A stretch of DNA of 64,000 nucleotides from Falciphora oryzae (lineage: Eukaryota; Ascomycota; Sordariomycetes; Magnaporthales; Magnaporthaceae). A program made the translations under genes and the position numbers. Where the stretch lies: positions 1 through 64,000 of the forward strand of contig JNVV01000002.1 in assembly GCA_000733355.1 (NCBI GenBank), given 5' to 3'. The first letter of the stretch is position 1. Each line of letters begins with the position of its first letter. Below, in pieces: positions 1-8,989 of the stretch. The notes under the pieces are model-generated. The model was not told the origin of the DNA. It saw nothing but the letters and a program-made list of their open reading frames with translations, and made no database searches.

Positions 1-2219
1 AAAGGTAGGGAGGTGCCGAGGGTAACTACAGGACCCTCGCCGGCGTCAGATTCGTCCCGTGCCTGCAGGGAAGCGCCCAATTCGTTTTGGGAGTAATCCC
101 GCCTGGCACCGGCCGGGATACCCGTGCGGGCCCGCCTTCGAGGCCGTGCCGCCGGCGCCTCGTTACCAAAGGGGCCGGCGCCTAAAGGCCGGCCTTTTTT
201 GATTCCAACCGGCTCTGTAACTCGTGATAGGGGATCCGTTGCAAAGCGACTGCCAGGGTGCAGCCAAAAGTCATCTACAGCGCTAATCTGTAAGCCAAAG
301 ACCTTCGGATCACGGCGTTAAGCCTCGTGGAGGGCAATAAGCTCATGGGGACAGGGCAGGCCGTATTGTGCACGCGTAGAGCCAGTGCAAGGGCCGATAT
401 TTAGGCCGTACGGGTGCAAGCGGGAGGGGATCGTTGAAAGGGCGAGGCGGTTGATTTATTCGAGGAGGGTAAAGCACCACAACGAGGCTCGCAAAAGGAG
501 ATCCCCTGCCCACGAACGGCCGGCATAATCCCACCTAACGCGATCTAGAGACCTCTGTTGGCGCTTTGTAAAAGCCGTAATTTTATGCCTCGTTTGCGTG
601 CGAGTAGCCTGCTCAAATTGGGCCAACGTTAAGCGAGAGGATAGCTCGTAGGTTTTGAGGGACCCGTTACTACTTTCGACCCCGGCGGTGCTAATTACCC
701 CCCTGTTAAGGTTATATTTCGTATAACAACAGGCCCATTGCCGTCGGGAAGGCCAAACGCGTTATTGCAGGTAGTTGATTAATTTCGTTTGTTTAAGGAA
801 CTCCTCTACAAGCTTATCCATAGCCTTTTCATACGCCCTACGGTCCCTAATATAAACGACGTGCTTCCATAAGGTAAAAAAGCCGGTCCGGTTGTGCGGA
901 ACGTCGCGAGGGACGTGTTGGTAGGCATCCAACCCTTGGGCAAATCGGATATGCCGGTGGCTATTATTAAGGGCTTGCAAATCGTCAGCCTCGTTAGCCT
1001 CGTCAGCCTTGCCGCCCTCCTCGCTTTGGGAATCTAGATCCGGCGACCTTTCCAGGACCTTTATAGCGGCCGATTTGCACTATTTCTTTTTTATTTAAAG
1101 CACGACGTCGGCGTTTATATGATACACGCACAACTGCATTTTTGCGAAAGGAAACGCCGCTTTAAAAGCGGCCCGCATACGGCCGTTTTGGTCGGTAAGG
1201 GCGACTTTTGGCGGGGGGATCCCTTTTATTGTAAGGAAGCCGCGGAGGCTACCAAACACCCAAGCAAACGTCTCTTCAGTTTCGTTATTAATTAGGGCCT
1301 AAAAGACCGGCACCGTTGTGCGCTCGTTGGTAGTAATTACTACCGTTAAAAGATGCAAATTGTTGCGGTTCGTCTTATAGGTAACGTCGATTTGGAAGCA
1401 GTGCGGGTTGGCTCGAAGGAAAGGAAGGGTATTTTCGTAAACCCAGGCGGCGCCGGCAAAAGTGGTAGTTTTTTCTAGATCCCGCTAAAGGAAATCAGGC
1501 GGGTTAAAGGCTTTAAATACCACTTCCGGATCCTTTAAAGCACGTACAAAAGCCGCGGTAGGCCGGTAGCCGTTAATAATGCCTTTCCGGTAAGCCGCCT
1601 TGTATTTATATAGCGAAGGGAAGTCCCAATCGAGTTTGGGAAAGCGGCGGCGGGCGAGGTCGAGGATCGATCGGGTACGGATAGCAGCGTTTTCAAACAA
1701 CGGCTTGAAATAATCCCAGTGCCCCTCGCGGAGTTGGCTCGCCCGCTCTCGAACGGAGGGCGTTATGGCTTTTGTAGGGAGGGGGCCGTGGCCCTCGTGG
1801 GTAGATTCGAGCATCCTAACGCTCCAGAGCCCTCCGTTGGCCTCGAGGCGCTGCAAAATAAAGCCGTATTTGCAGTTGGTAATTTGGGAGGTTTGTGTGC
1901 AAAGTCGAAGGGCCCGGGAACCGGTAAGCCGCTGCCGGAAAAGGCACCCGGATCGGAGCTTTTTGAGTCCTTGGGAGTCCGACCATGATCGTACGGTAGA
2001 GATCTTAATACCCTGCAAAATGCAAAAGGCGTCAAAAACGTTAGCTAGCGCTTCGTAGTTAGGGTAGAGAGTTGAGAGGGCGTCGGTAGGCTCGGCGCGC
2101 CAGGGGAGGCCGTTCCAGTGCGTGGGACCGGCCGCGGCTGGGACCGCCTCGTCGGGAGCCTCGTCGGGAGCCTCGTCGGAATCGTCACTAGAGATGACGA
2201 TAACCTCGTTTTCGTTCAT
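1..2219 (-). pseudogene. MULE (Mutator-like) transposase relic, RIP-type stops
   Basis: One minus-strand reading frame runs from an ATG at 2219 past the window edge and reads as a MULE transposase throughout. The N-terminus is acidic (MNENEVIVISSDDSDEAPDE), followed by a FAR1-like Cys/His domain (about 2000-1750). The central MULE core includes 'IDVTYKTNRNN', 'ALINNETEETFAW' and 'LTDQNGRMRAAFK'. Near the C-terminus are 'ESSNGSLKTYELSS' and the conserved 'QYGLPCPHEL', and then a 'DPLSRVTEPVGIKKGRP' tail. Seven stops interrupt this frame, at 318-320, 456-458, 762-764, 1080-1082, 1095-1097, 1299-1301 and 1485-1487. Six are TAA/TAG where CAA/CAG would fit, and the one at 1080 could come from TGG or CAG. 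All are single transitions of the CpA-to-TpA kind expected of RIP. No frameshift is needed. The element is dead, and its left end lies outside the window. Confidence 0.85.
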
Positions 2220-2405
2220 GGTGCCGGCGTGCACGTTGTTATTTTTGTGATTAAATAGATTAAAAATGGTCAAAAGTTGCTTTTGCAGGCTAAATTGGGT
2301 GGGCAGCGAAACCGGAACGCACAGGCGTTGCACTGGCCAAAAAAGTGGGTTGGGTGGGTGAACGAGCAAAAAGGGTGGGTGGCCCGGAAGAGCCTCCTTT
2401 TGAAA

Positions 2406-2445
2406 GGGTCTGCCTATACAGCCCCAGCGTTTGGCTATTTGGCCC
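2406..2445 (+). repeat. Left terminal inverted repeat of the 970-bp MULE
   Basis: These 40 bp are identical to the reverse complement of 3336-3375. Weaker similarity continues inward for about 22 bp. Confidence 0.9.
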
Positions 2446-2648
2446 TAGAATCGCGGGGCCACAGTGCCAACACACACGGATTCGGTACCTCGGCCAAATC
2501 TGTACCAAAGCGCGAAGATTTTCAATGTACTTAATGTTAGCCCTGTGCACGGAGGAAAAGTAAAAAGGCTTAACACCAAAGAAAAAGCCCGTGATAATTT
2601 TTTGATGCTTACGATCAGCTTCTAATCGACTTTAACAACAATGCAATC

Positions 2649-3103
2649 TTAAGTCTCCTGGGCGCTCAGGAGGGCCTCCTGGACTGCCTTTGTGGCTACA
2701 AGGTCAAAATCACCCTCGTTTTCAACGGGAATCTCATCGTACTCGTCATCTAGGAGCGTCATCTGCGAAAAAGCGGCCTCGAGGACCTCGTCGTCGATCT
2801 CTTCAGCGAAGCGGGTAAAAATACGTGCTGAGCGCCGTGGTGCGGCCGTGCCTGGCTCGTATAGATCAAGTGGGTAGGAGAGGTCCGTTGACCCTGTAAA
2901 GGAGTCGGATCCGGCCCTGGCCCGGCCTAAAGTAGGGGCAAACGAGGGGGGCCCCCTGCCGGCAGGGGGTCTGCCCCTTGTTGACCCCCGTCGGCGCCGG
3001 TATAGCGATCCTTTTGGGCGAGGTCGTAGCCTGCAGCGTGCGCCTGGGCCTTGAGGGCGGCCGTAGCCTCGTCAGCGGTCGCGTAGGTGGTAGGGGACTC
3101 CAT
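2649..3103 (-). pseudogene. Internally deleted MULE transposase remnant
   Basis: The frame starts with ATG at 3103 and reads MESPTTYATADEATAALKA, then 'QAHAAGYDLAQKDRYTGADG'. That is the pattern of a FAR1/MULE N-terminal domain (an 'eA..al...a...GY.l' start). After a Gly/Pro-rich stretch the frame hits a stop near 2930, and a shifted frame continues as an acidic tail ending 'ATKAVQEALLSAQET' with its stop at 2649-2651. The catalytic core is absent. It is useful only as evidence for how the non-autonomous element arose. Confidence 0.55.
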
Positions 3104-3335
3104 GGCGTTGACGTTGATTGCGGGCGTAGGTGCGTGGGAATAGCTTCAAGTTTGTTGTTGTGCGGGCGTTGTTGGCCGGGCGTTGTTGTGCGGGAAATTT
3201 TAATTGGGTCGGTCGGTTACAAGGATCGTTGCACACGGCCGGTACATTCAAAGATTCGCGGCAGGGGTCAGTTTGGTAAGGAAATACATGAAAAGTTGAA
3301 TGCGTTAGTGATCGCACCGTGGCTCCACTATCTTG

Positions 3336-3375
3336 GGGCCAAATAGCCAAACGCTGGGGCTGTATAGGCAGACCC
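3336..3375 (-). repeat. Right terminal inverted repeat of the 970-bp MULE
   Basis: Exact 40-bp inverted copy of 2406-2445. It is followed immediately by the right copy of the 9-bp target-site duplication at 3376-3384. Confidence 0.9.
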
Positions 3376-4386
3376 CTTTTGAAAGGTGCGGATCCGGCGG
3401 TTGGGATTGATTGCCTCGCTTCCGACTATTATAACGACGATACTTCTTCCTCCGACTCCACGGAGTCCGGTTCCGACGAGCCCGACGGATCCAATTCCGA
3501 TGGACCTAGTTTCGATGGGCCCATTTTGCACATCCTCCTCGAAGCCTTCAAGGCAAGGTATCCTCAAGGGCTACCGGGATTCTCAACTTATTTCCTGATC
3601 GAGGCGATCGAACTCAACAGCCTTAAGACTTTGGAACCTTTACTTGCGGCAGGCATCGATGTCAATCACTTCTTCTATGGGCTTGGGTCCGGGCTTGGCT
3701 ATTCCACCCCACTCGGTTATGCTATCCGGCATTCGGCCGACCCCAACATATTGGCGTCGCTGATTCGAGCTGGTGCCGACGTTAATGGCATCGCCGCAAT
3801 GCCCAACGGGCGCGGGGGTAAAAGCGGTGATGTTTGGCCCCGGCTTCCTGCACTCTTGGTGGCTATCGAAACGCGCACAGAAGCTCTGGTGGCATTCTTG
3901 TTGGACAACGGCGCAAACGTCAACTGTCCAGCGCAACTGGGGGTCAAACGGACACCTCTGCAAGCCGCCTGCGAAATTGGAAGCTGGTCCATCGTCCAGC
4001 TCCTCCTGGAACGGGGTGCAGACGTCGACGCCCCTCCCGCGCGCAGAGGTGGGGGCACGGCGTTGCAGCTAGCCGCGATGGGCGGATACGTGCGGATCGT
4101 CCAGCTGCTCCTCCGGCGCGGCGCCAGCGTCCACGCGGCCCCGTCCAAGGTGAACGGACGGACCGCGCTAGAGGCCGCGGCGGAGAACGGCCGGTTCGAT
4201 ATGCTTTGGCTCCTGTGGGAGTTGCAACAAGGAGCCGGTTTCCCAGAGGATGAAGTCGAGCGAGCCATTCGCTATGCTAACAGCAAGGGCCATAGAGGCT
4301 GCGCGGAGGCCATTTCACTTCTCCAGAGAAAGGAGCTTCTCATTGGGGGCTTGTGCGGGCAGGCGTCAGGGGATGTTGTCTTTTGA
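3376..4386 (+). pseudogene. Ankyrin-repeat protein, 5' end cut off by MULE insertion
   Basis: The open frame continues from the target-site duplication (CTT TTG AAA in frame) to a stop at 4384-4386. After an acidic Ser/Asp-rich linker ('DDTSSSDSTESGSDEPDGSN') come five or six ankyrin repeats, with typical signatures such as 'TPLGYAIRHSADPNILASLI', 'TPLQAACEIGSWSIVQLLLE' and 'TALQLAAMGGYVRIVQLLLR'. The frame has no ATG upstream of the repeats. Rightward from the element the first in-frame ATG is near 3798, inside the repeats, so the native start and N-terminal domain are missing. In fungi such arrays often follow a Clr5-like or effector domain, which cannot be seen here. The repeats themselves contain no stop. 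It could still be transcribed from a chance promoter. Confidence 0.7.
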
Positions 4387-4796
4387 CTTCCACATTTATT
4401 CTCTTTTTTATTTTCTTTTTTCTTCCCAACATTCGCGTTTCCCTGTTTACGCATGTCTTATAGTCCGCTAATGTTCTCCTATATCCTTTACTTTGCAATC
4501 GATTTTTTTTTTTCCTTTCGATTTATTTAGCTACGTCGTTCCAGGCTGTGCAAATTAGGGCTTGCCATCCCAGGTCCGTTCACCGTCAGCCCCCCGGAAG
4601 GATCTGCCGAGGCGCTCGGACTAGCCCCTGAGCCCTGTCTCGCTTTTTTTTTTTTTTTTTTTCGCTTGGACATTATCCACCCCAATTTTCTTCTCTTTCC
4701 CATACAGCACTTTGTTCTTCTTCTTTTCCCTTTCCTTCCTGCTTGTTTCGATCCCGCGCGTCTACCACGGTGGCGCATTCGGTAACCGATGCCACC
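4387..4796. other. Intergenic, poly-T tracts
   Basis: AT-rich 3' flank of the ankyrin gene with homopolymer T runs (for example near 4504 and 4645). I see no coding or RNA signal. Confidence 0.5.
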
Positions 4797-5156
4797 ATGA
4801 AAACGCCACACGTACTCGGCGCGCTGTTGCGCAGCGGCCGGCACACTAGCCTCATTGTGGTTGCCTGCGCCACCCCCGCCCTCTGGGCCCTGCTTCTCGT
4901 CTACCTATGCCCAGGTACTACCCGCGCGGGCAAGTCGTCTCGGACGAGCAGATGCTGGCCGAGGCCCCACTGTTCCCCGTGGACTTCGACAGGGATGTTG
5001 CTCTGATCAGTTAGGGAACTCGCGACCACATCCAGGGATGGCTCGATGCGCACGCGGGCCACGTCAACCTGGCCAATTTGCTTCTCGTGGCCGACTTTGC
5101 GCCCAGCTACACCGCCAGCGGGGGCGATGCTTTGCCGGTGACCGATGCCAAGAATT
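4797..5156 (+). pseudogene. Relic of a type II membrane protein, possibly GT31-like glycosyltransferase
   Basis: An ATG at 4797 opens a frame with a short basic start and one hydrophobic segment ('LIVVACATPALWALLLVYL'), as in a Golgi type II anchor. The downstream part continues only after a frame change near 4918 ('RYYPRGQVVSDEQMLAEAPL', then 'FPVDFDRDVALIS'). It is then stopped by TAG, and the same frame resumes 'GTRDHIQGWLDAHAGHVNLA' before ending at about 5156. The order anchor, 'FPVDFDRDVALI', 'GTR..(V/I)..WLD' resembles the start of fungal family-31-type glycosyltransferases. This is a recollection of pattern, not a search result. The catalytic half is absent. Confidence 0.3.
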
Positions 5157-5391
5157 GATAGATTCGAGGAAGGATGTCCTCCGGGCAGGCGGGCCGCCGA
5201 GGAGAGCGTATTGCGCCACCCTATTGGCCAGGGGGGCCGTTGGCGACGGCATGCTACCGTCGCCAGCGTCTTTGTCGGGCGTGGTGTTGGTGTTGAATCG
5301 CTTGTTTGGCGGGTGTTGAGGATTTGTATGCAACTTGGCAGTGTGCGCCAACAGCACCATGCCAAGAATTGATAGGTATGACGAAGGATGT
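5145..5391 (+). repeat. Short direct repeat pair, 214 bp apart
   Basis: ATGCCAAGAATTGATAG occurs at 5145-5161 and again at 5359-5375, with partial similarity for about 16 bp further (GAAGGATGT shared). The first copy ends the glycosyltransferase-like relic, so a local duplication or a lost insertion is possible. Confidence 0.6.
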
Positions 5392-5693
5392 GGACTCGGT
5401 CCGGGCTGGAGCGACCTGGATATGCTTGTAAGCACTGTGCATTATTTCGTCGGAAGGTCCTTTGAAGAAATATTGGCTCTAAAAAAACAAAAATAAAAAA
5501 AAAAACAAAGACAACCCATCCCACACGGCTGTTCTCCCGACGAACGCCCACGGCGGCTACCGGCTCCGGTTACGCCGTAAGCTAGTTTAGTTGTTGGCAT
5601 TTTGGGCGAGCACGAACAGTCTTTCAAATCAGGCTTTCTTATTTGGCGGGCCTTCGCTGGCCTTGCAAGGTCGTGTTACTAATGAACACATTG

Positions 5694-5986
5694 GGGCGTG
5701 TTTGATGCTAAATGGTTTTTTGGTTTTTGACATACAATTTTCAAAAAAAAAAACCAGTTTATAGATCCGCGGCAAAAGTTTAAAAGCTTAAAAATTTACC
5801 TCGTTACAAGTACTTTTTCAACCAAGGCAGCGAGTCGTATCCATGCTGTCACCTTTTCAATATAGTGGTGTTAGGTACGTGCACCCCTTGCGTAGCCCCG
5901 GAGATACTTGCGGGTAAAACTGGGCCGTCTCCACGGGGTAGGTTTGTTACAAAAACCAAAAAAAACCATTGGTATCAAACACGCCC
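5694..5986. mobile_element. 293-bp MITE-like element
   Basis: The ends are inverted copies beginning GGGCGTGTTTGAT and continuing through a TGGTTTTTTGGTTTTTG block (about 36 bp with few mismatches). The element is bounded on both sides by TTG (5691-5693 and 5987-5989), a possible 3-bp target duplication. The interior is AT-rich and non-coding. The GGGC-G-TGTTTG terminus and 3-bp duplication resemble PIF/Harbinger-type MITEs, but the family assignment is tentative. Confidence 0.65.
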
Positions 5987-6161
5987 TTGGAGATGTATAA
6001 TGCATTAGAAACCTCGTTAACACTATTTTTTTTCAGCTCCAGAGAATCTTTTACCCGACAATCCATCCCCAATTCTTGGCCATCAACAACCTGATGTTCC
6101 TTGACTTTCCACTAGACAATAACACAAACTCCCAGTTATACCATTTTCAAAGGCGCCCCCT

Positions 6162-6627
6162 TTAGCATCCCCGGCACTGGCCGGTCCTGATATCACAGCA
6201 ATCACAGTTGGAGCCGTCCTGTGCACAATGTCAGTGCCGTCCCATCGACATTCTATCACACTGTTGGCAGGCTCGAACTTACCGAGGGGTTGGTGCACAT
6301 GGCAGGACATATTGAAACCTTGCAGAACTGAGCGGTGAGGGTAACCTTCCACAGTTGCGGCTGTTGCAGTCGCTCCAAGTGTCAGAAAGCGCAGGCCATT
6401 ATTTGGGACACAGAGGGGGAGCGGAATCGGATCTTACCGGGCAGGCACCGGGACCATCGTGGTTGGTATAGCAGCAAGTATCCCAATAGCACTATTTCCT
6501 ATCGTTAGATTCTTGGGGTTGTCCTGTTGCTAAGGCCAAGGGCGCGGGATCTCACAATAGCAGCCACCTGCCCGCACGCCGCAAAGGCGAGGCAGGTGGC
6601 AAGGAGGGAAGAGGCCGAGGTCTTCAT
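6162..6627 (-). CDS. Small secreted cysteine-rich protein, 86 aa, four exons
   Basis: Predicted exons are 6627-6556, 6491-6438, 6360-6283 and 6218-6162. The introns are 64, 77 and 64 bp. The 5' sites are GTGAGA, GTAAGA and GTAAGT. Introns 1 and 3 have CTAAC/CTGAC branch points, and every junction keeps phase 0. The signal peptide is MKTSASSLLATCLAFAACGQ, followed by VAA. The mature part has twelve cysteines in about 63 residues, for example 'CYWDTCCYTNHDGPGACP' (4 Cys) and the C-terminal 'NCDCCDIRTGQCRGC' (5 Cys). No exon is long enough to show as a normal open frame. I do not recognise the family. Size, secretion signal and even cysteine number fit a fungal effector or a small apoplastic peptide (inference). 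Confirmed splice reads would settle it. Confidence 0.65.
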
Positions 6628-7680
6628 GATGATGGGGATTGAGGAGTTGTTGAGACGGGTTGGAAAAGTAAAGAAGTCCGAGGAGAGTGAAAGAGCGGGA
6701 TGACTGTGGCACAACAGTAAACGAGTGAGTGGCTGCGGCACAAGGCTTGCTAAAAGAGTGGATGAGGTTCGAAGGCAAGCTTGGTGGATGCTTGGCCCTA
6801 ACGTCGGCTCCGGTGGAAGATGGAGGAAATCTTTTATATCAGTCAGTCCTTATCAGCCTCCCCTCTCCCTCGCGTCACGGCTGCGGAAAGGGCAGTAGCA
6901 TAATTCATTTCCGACTGTGGGTCGCTGCAGAAAACGGCGGTTGCAACCATGGGCGCAGCACAGAGTCAGGGAGCCCAGGAGAGGTGTGCGCCTCGGACCG
7001 ATACCCCTATGTGACCTGGGGGCAGCCCCGAAAAAACAACCCGAAATGGGAGACCTTGTAAACCCCGCATAGTGAACTGGGATGGGCATTAATGGCGGCC
7101 GCAGGGTCCTTCCCGGTGCGGCGATAGCCGGTTGAGACGATCAGTTGTGATAAGCACACCGAATGTGACCCTATTTTCAAATCGGGTTCTGGGGCTGTGC
7201 TTATCACGGATGTTCGCCAGGGATACCATGGCCTCAAAGACACCTCCCATTATCGGCAGGCGTTGCGCTCCGTGGGGATGCATACGTTTAAATCTTTAGC
7301 CGCAATGCGTAATTTTAATTCCCCCTCGCTTTGCGCGCGTTTAAAACCCCAAAACAGTCGGCAGTTGCGTATCGGCGCACACCCTGATACGGAAGGCAGC
7401 GCGAAAAGGGTCGCAAATCGGTAAAGAGGCTACCCCTGAACCGCGACAGCCGCGGCCAGAGACCACCCGTCGAAGAAGTCGTTTAAAAAACGACCTCCGT
7501 CCTCACTTGCGACGACACTCCAACACCACCCTTAGCATCCGCACGCCTGCCTTTCCCAGCCTCTGCTGCAGTCTTTCGTTTACTCCTTGACCTTTTTGTC
7601 GCTCACGCTCGCTTTTTCATGCAGCATATAAAAAAAATCACATTCGCTTGAATCACGGTCTTTCCACGAAACCAGCCAAG
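6628..7680. other. Intergenic between two secreted-protein genes
   Basis: About 1.05 kb separating divergently transcribed genes, so it should hold both promoters. The only structure I see is the inverted repeat at 7147-7207. Other open frames here have no family signal. Confidence 0.5.
7147..7207. repeat. 12-bp perfect inverted repeat
   Basis: GTGATAAGCACA at 7147-7158 is mirrored by TGTGCTTATCAC at 7196-7207 across a 37-nt spacer. It could be a hairpin or paired regulator sites in the shared promoter region. The GATAAG core also matches a fungal GATA-factor site on each strand. Confidence 0.5.
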
Positions 7681-8496
7681 ATGAAGACTTCCGCTATTGC
7701 TCAGTCCCTCCTCCTTTCGGCCACAGGCGTTGCTGCCGCCGGCCGCTACTGTTCCTGGCCCATCCAGCGCCAGATCAGCAGCGTCGAGCCCATATGGACG
7801 GAGCCGGAGCTCGTGGCCGGTGTTTTCGTCGGCCCTTCCTCCACTACCGGTACTATTGCAGCAGGCTACACCTTCACCAAGTCCTGGACCATTACTGGCG
7901 GCGTAACTGGCACAGCTTCTTTGTTCGTCATTTCCCACCAGCCGAAAGCGTCAACATAGGGGGTTCTCTGCTGATTATTGTTCGGTAACCCCAGGCTCGC
8001 CATTGGCAGTCTCGGCATTTCGGCATCTTACGGCGTCACTACCGCCGAGGGTACGTCATTGACCGTCAGCATTGCGTGCCCCGCCAATGTCCGGTGCGGC
8101 ATCACGGCTTCGGCCTACGTCCTCAAGGTCACCGGCAGCGAAACCCTCTTCAGCTGCGGCAGCCCCGACAAGTACGACACGACGTTCCCGTGCCGCGACT
8201 CGGCACCCAGCCAATGCCCAAGCGTCGTTTGGGGCGTGACCCCTGGTGTTATGAAGCCCTTCACGGCTGTAAGCATTCCTTCTCTTTCTTCCTCTCCATC
8301 ATATATATATATATATCTTTGGAGGAGGGCCGCCTCATTTGTTTTCACTTTGTGGTGCTAACCCCATCGCGACTATTTGCAGTATCTCCCCCTTGCCAAG
8401 AGCAAATCCAACGTCAACCAGCTGCTCGCTGTCAACTACAACGCTTGCACTGCCGGCACGCCCTATCAGGGCATGAAGCCCTGCCCCGGTTACTGA
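7681..8496 (+). CDS. Secreted protein of unknown function, 209 aa
   Basis: Exons are 7681-7922, 7995-8268 and 8383-8496. Intron 1 uses GTTCGT...CCCAG and joins 'TASL' to 'LAIGSLG' in phase. Intron 2 is GTAAGC...TTGCAG and contains a (TA)n tract. The protein begins with a signal peptide (MKTSAIAQSLLLSATGVAAA) that shares its MKTSA start with the neighbouring small cysteine-rich gene. The mature part is Ser/Thr/Val-rich with about eight cysteines, including 'ACPANVRCG', 'FSCGSPDKYDTTFPCRD' and the end 'GMKPCPGY'. No catalytic motif is visible. A cell-wall-associated or effector-like secreted protein is the safest description. Confidence 0.7.
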
Positions 8497-8989
8497 AGAC
8501 AGAAATGGGAGAGAGTTTTGAACGCTGTAGGAAGGCCGGAGAGCAGCGGAGGTAGAAGCGGGCCCACGCGCCTCGTGTCCACTATCCGTCTGAGCATGAG
8601 GTTTTAAAATGTTCGTGGGTGACATATATAATTAGAGGTTCATCGTCCACAGCTGCTTACGCCTGGGAAAGCATAATGGGAATAAATGGTTTGGACAGGT
8701 AGCCCCCTGTTTTTAAGAGAAGCTTTCTTGTGCCCGGCTCTTCTTATCCCACCATGGCTAGCCGTCGTAACCTAGCATTAGTGGAAGGGTGGTGCTAGTT
8801 CGGGCTTGGCCATAGTGCTATAGCGGGTGGGGGTCCCTCTCGGGGTGTAGGTGCTTCTGGGCGGGGCCAACGGACAGCAGCAACAGCCTCAAAAATTTTC
8901 CACACACGGCACTTTCAGAATCAAGCATTACGCACAAAGAACGGGCCCATCATTCCCTCACAGAGGCTCTGCTAATACCAAAACGAACC
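8497..8989. other. Intergenic, nothing recognised
   Basis: About 490 bp between same-strand genes. I see no repeat or motif beyond ordinary promoter or 3' flank sequence. Confidence 0.5.

Larger units (their letters stand above)
2406..3375. mobile_element. 970-bp non-autonomous MULE with TIRs and 9-bp TSD
   Basis: Both ends carry the same terminal inverted repeat. It begins GGGTCTGCCTATACAG, is identical over the first 40 bp, and then matches imperfectly to about 62 bp. The element is flanked on both sides by the perfect 9-bp direct repeat CTTTTGAAA (2397-2405 and 3376-3384), the target-site duplication length typical of MULEs. Inside is a minus-strand remnant (2649-3103) that joins what looks like the extreme N-terminus of a MULE transposase to a short C-terminus, so this is best read as an internal-deletion derivative. 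It inserted into the reading frame of an ankyrin-repeat gene. Confidence 0.85.

Noticed and set aside
3319..3375. TIR-derived N-terminus fused to the ankyrin frame
   Set aside because: The apparent start is GTG, and no ATG lies in register between the upstream stop and the repeats.
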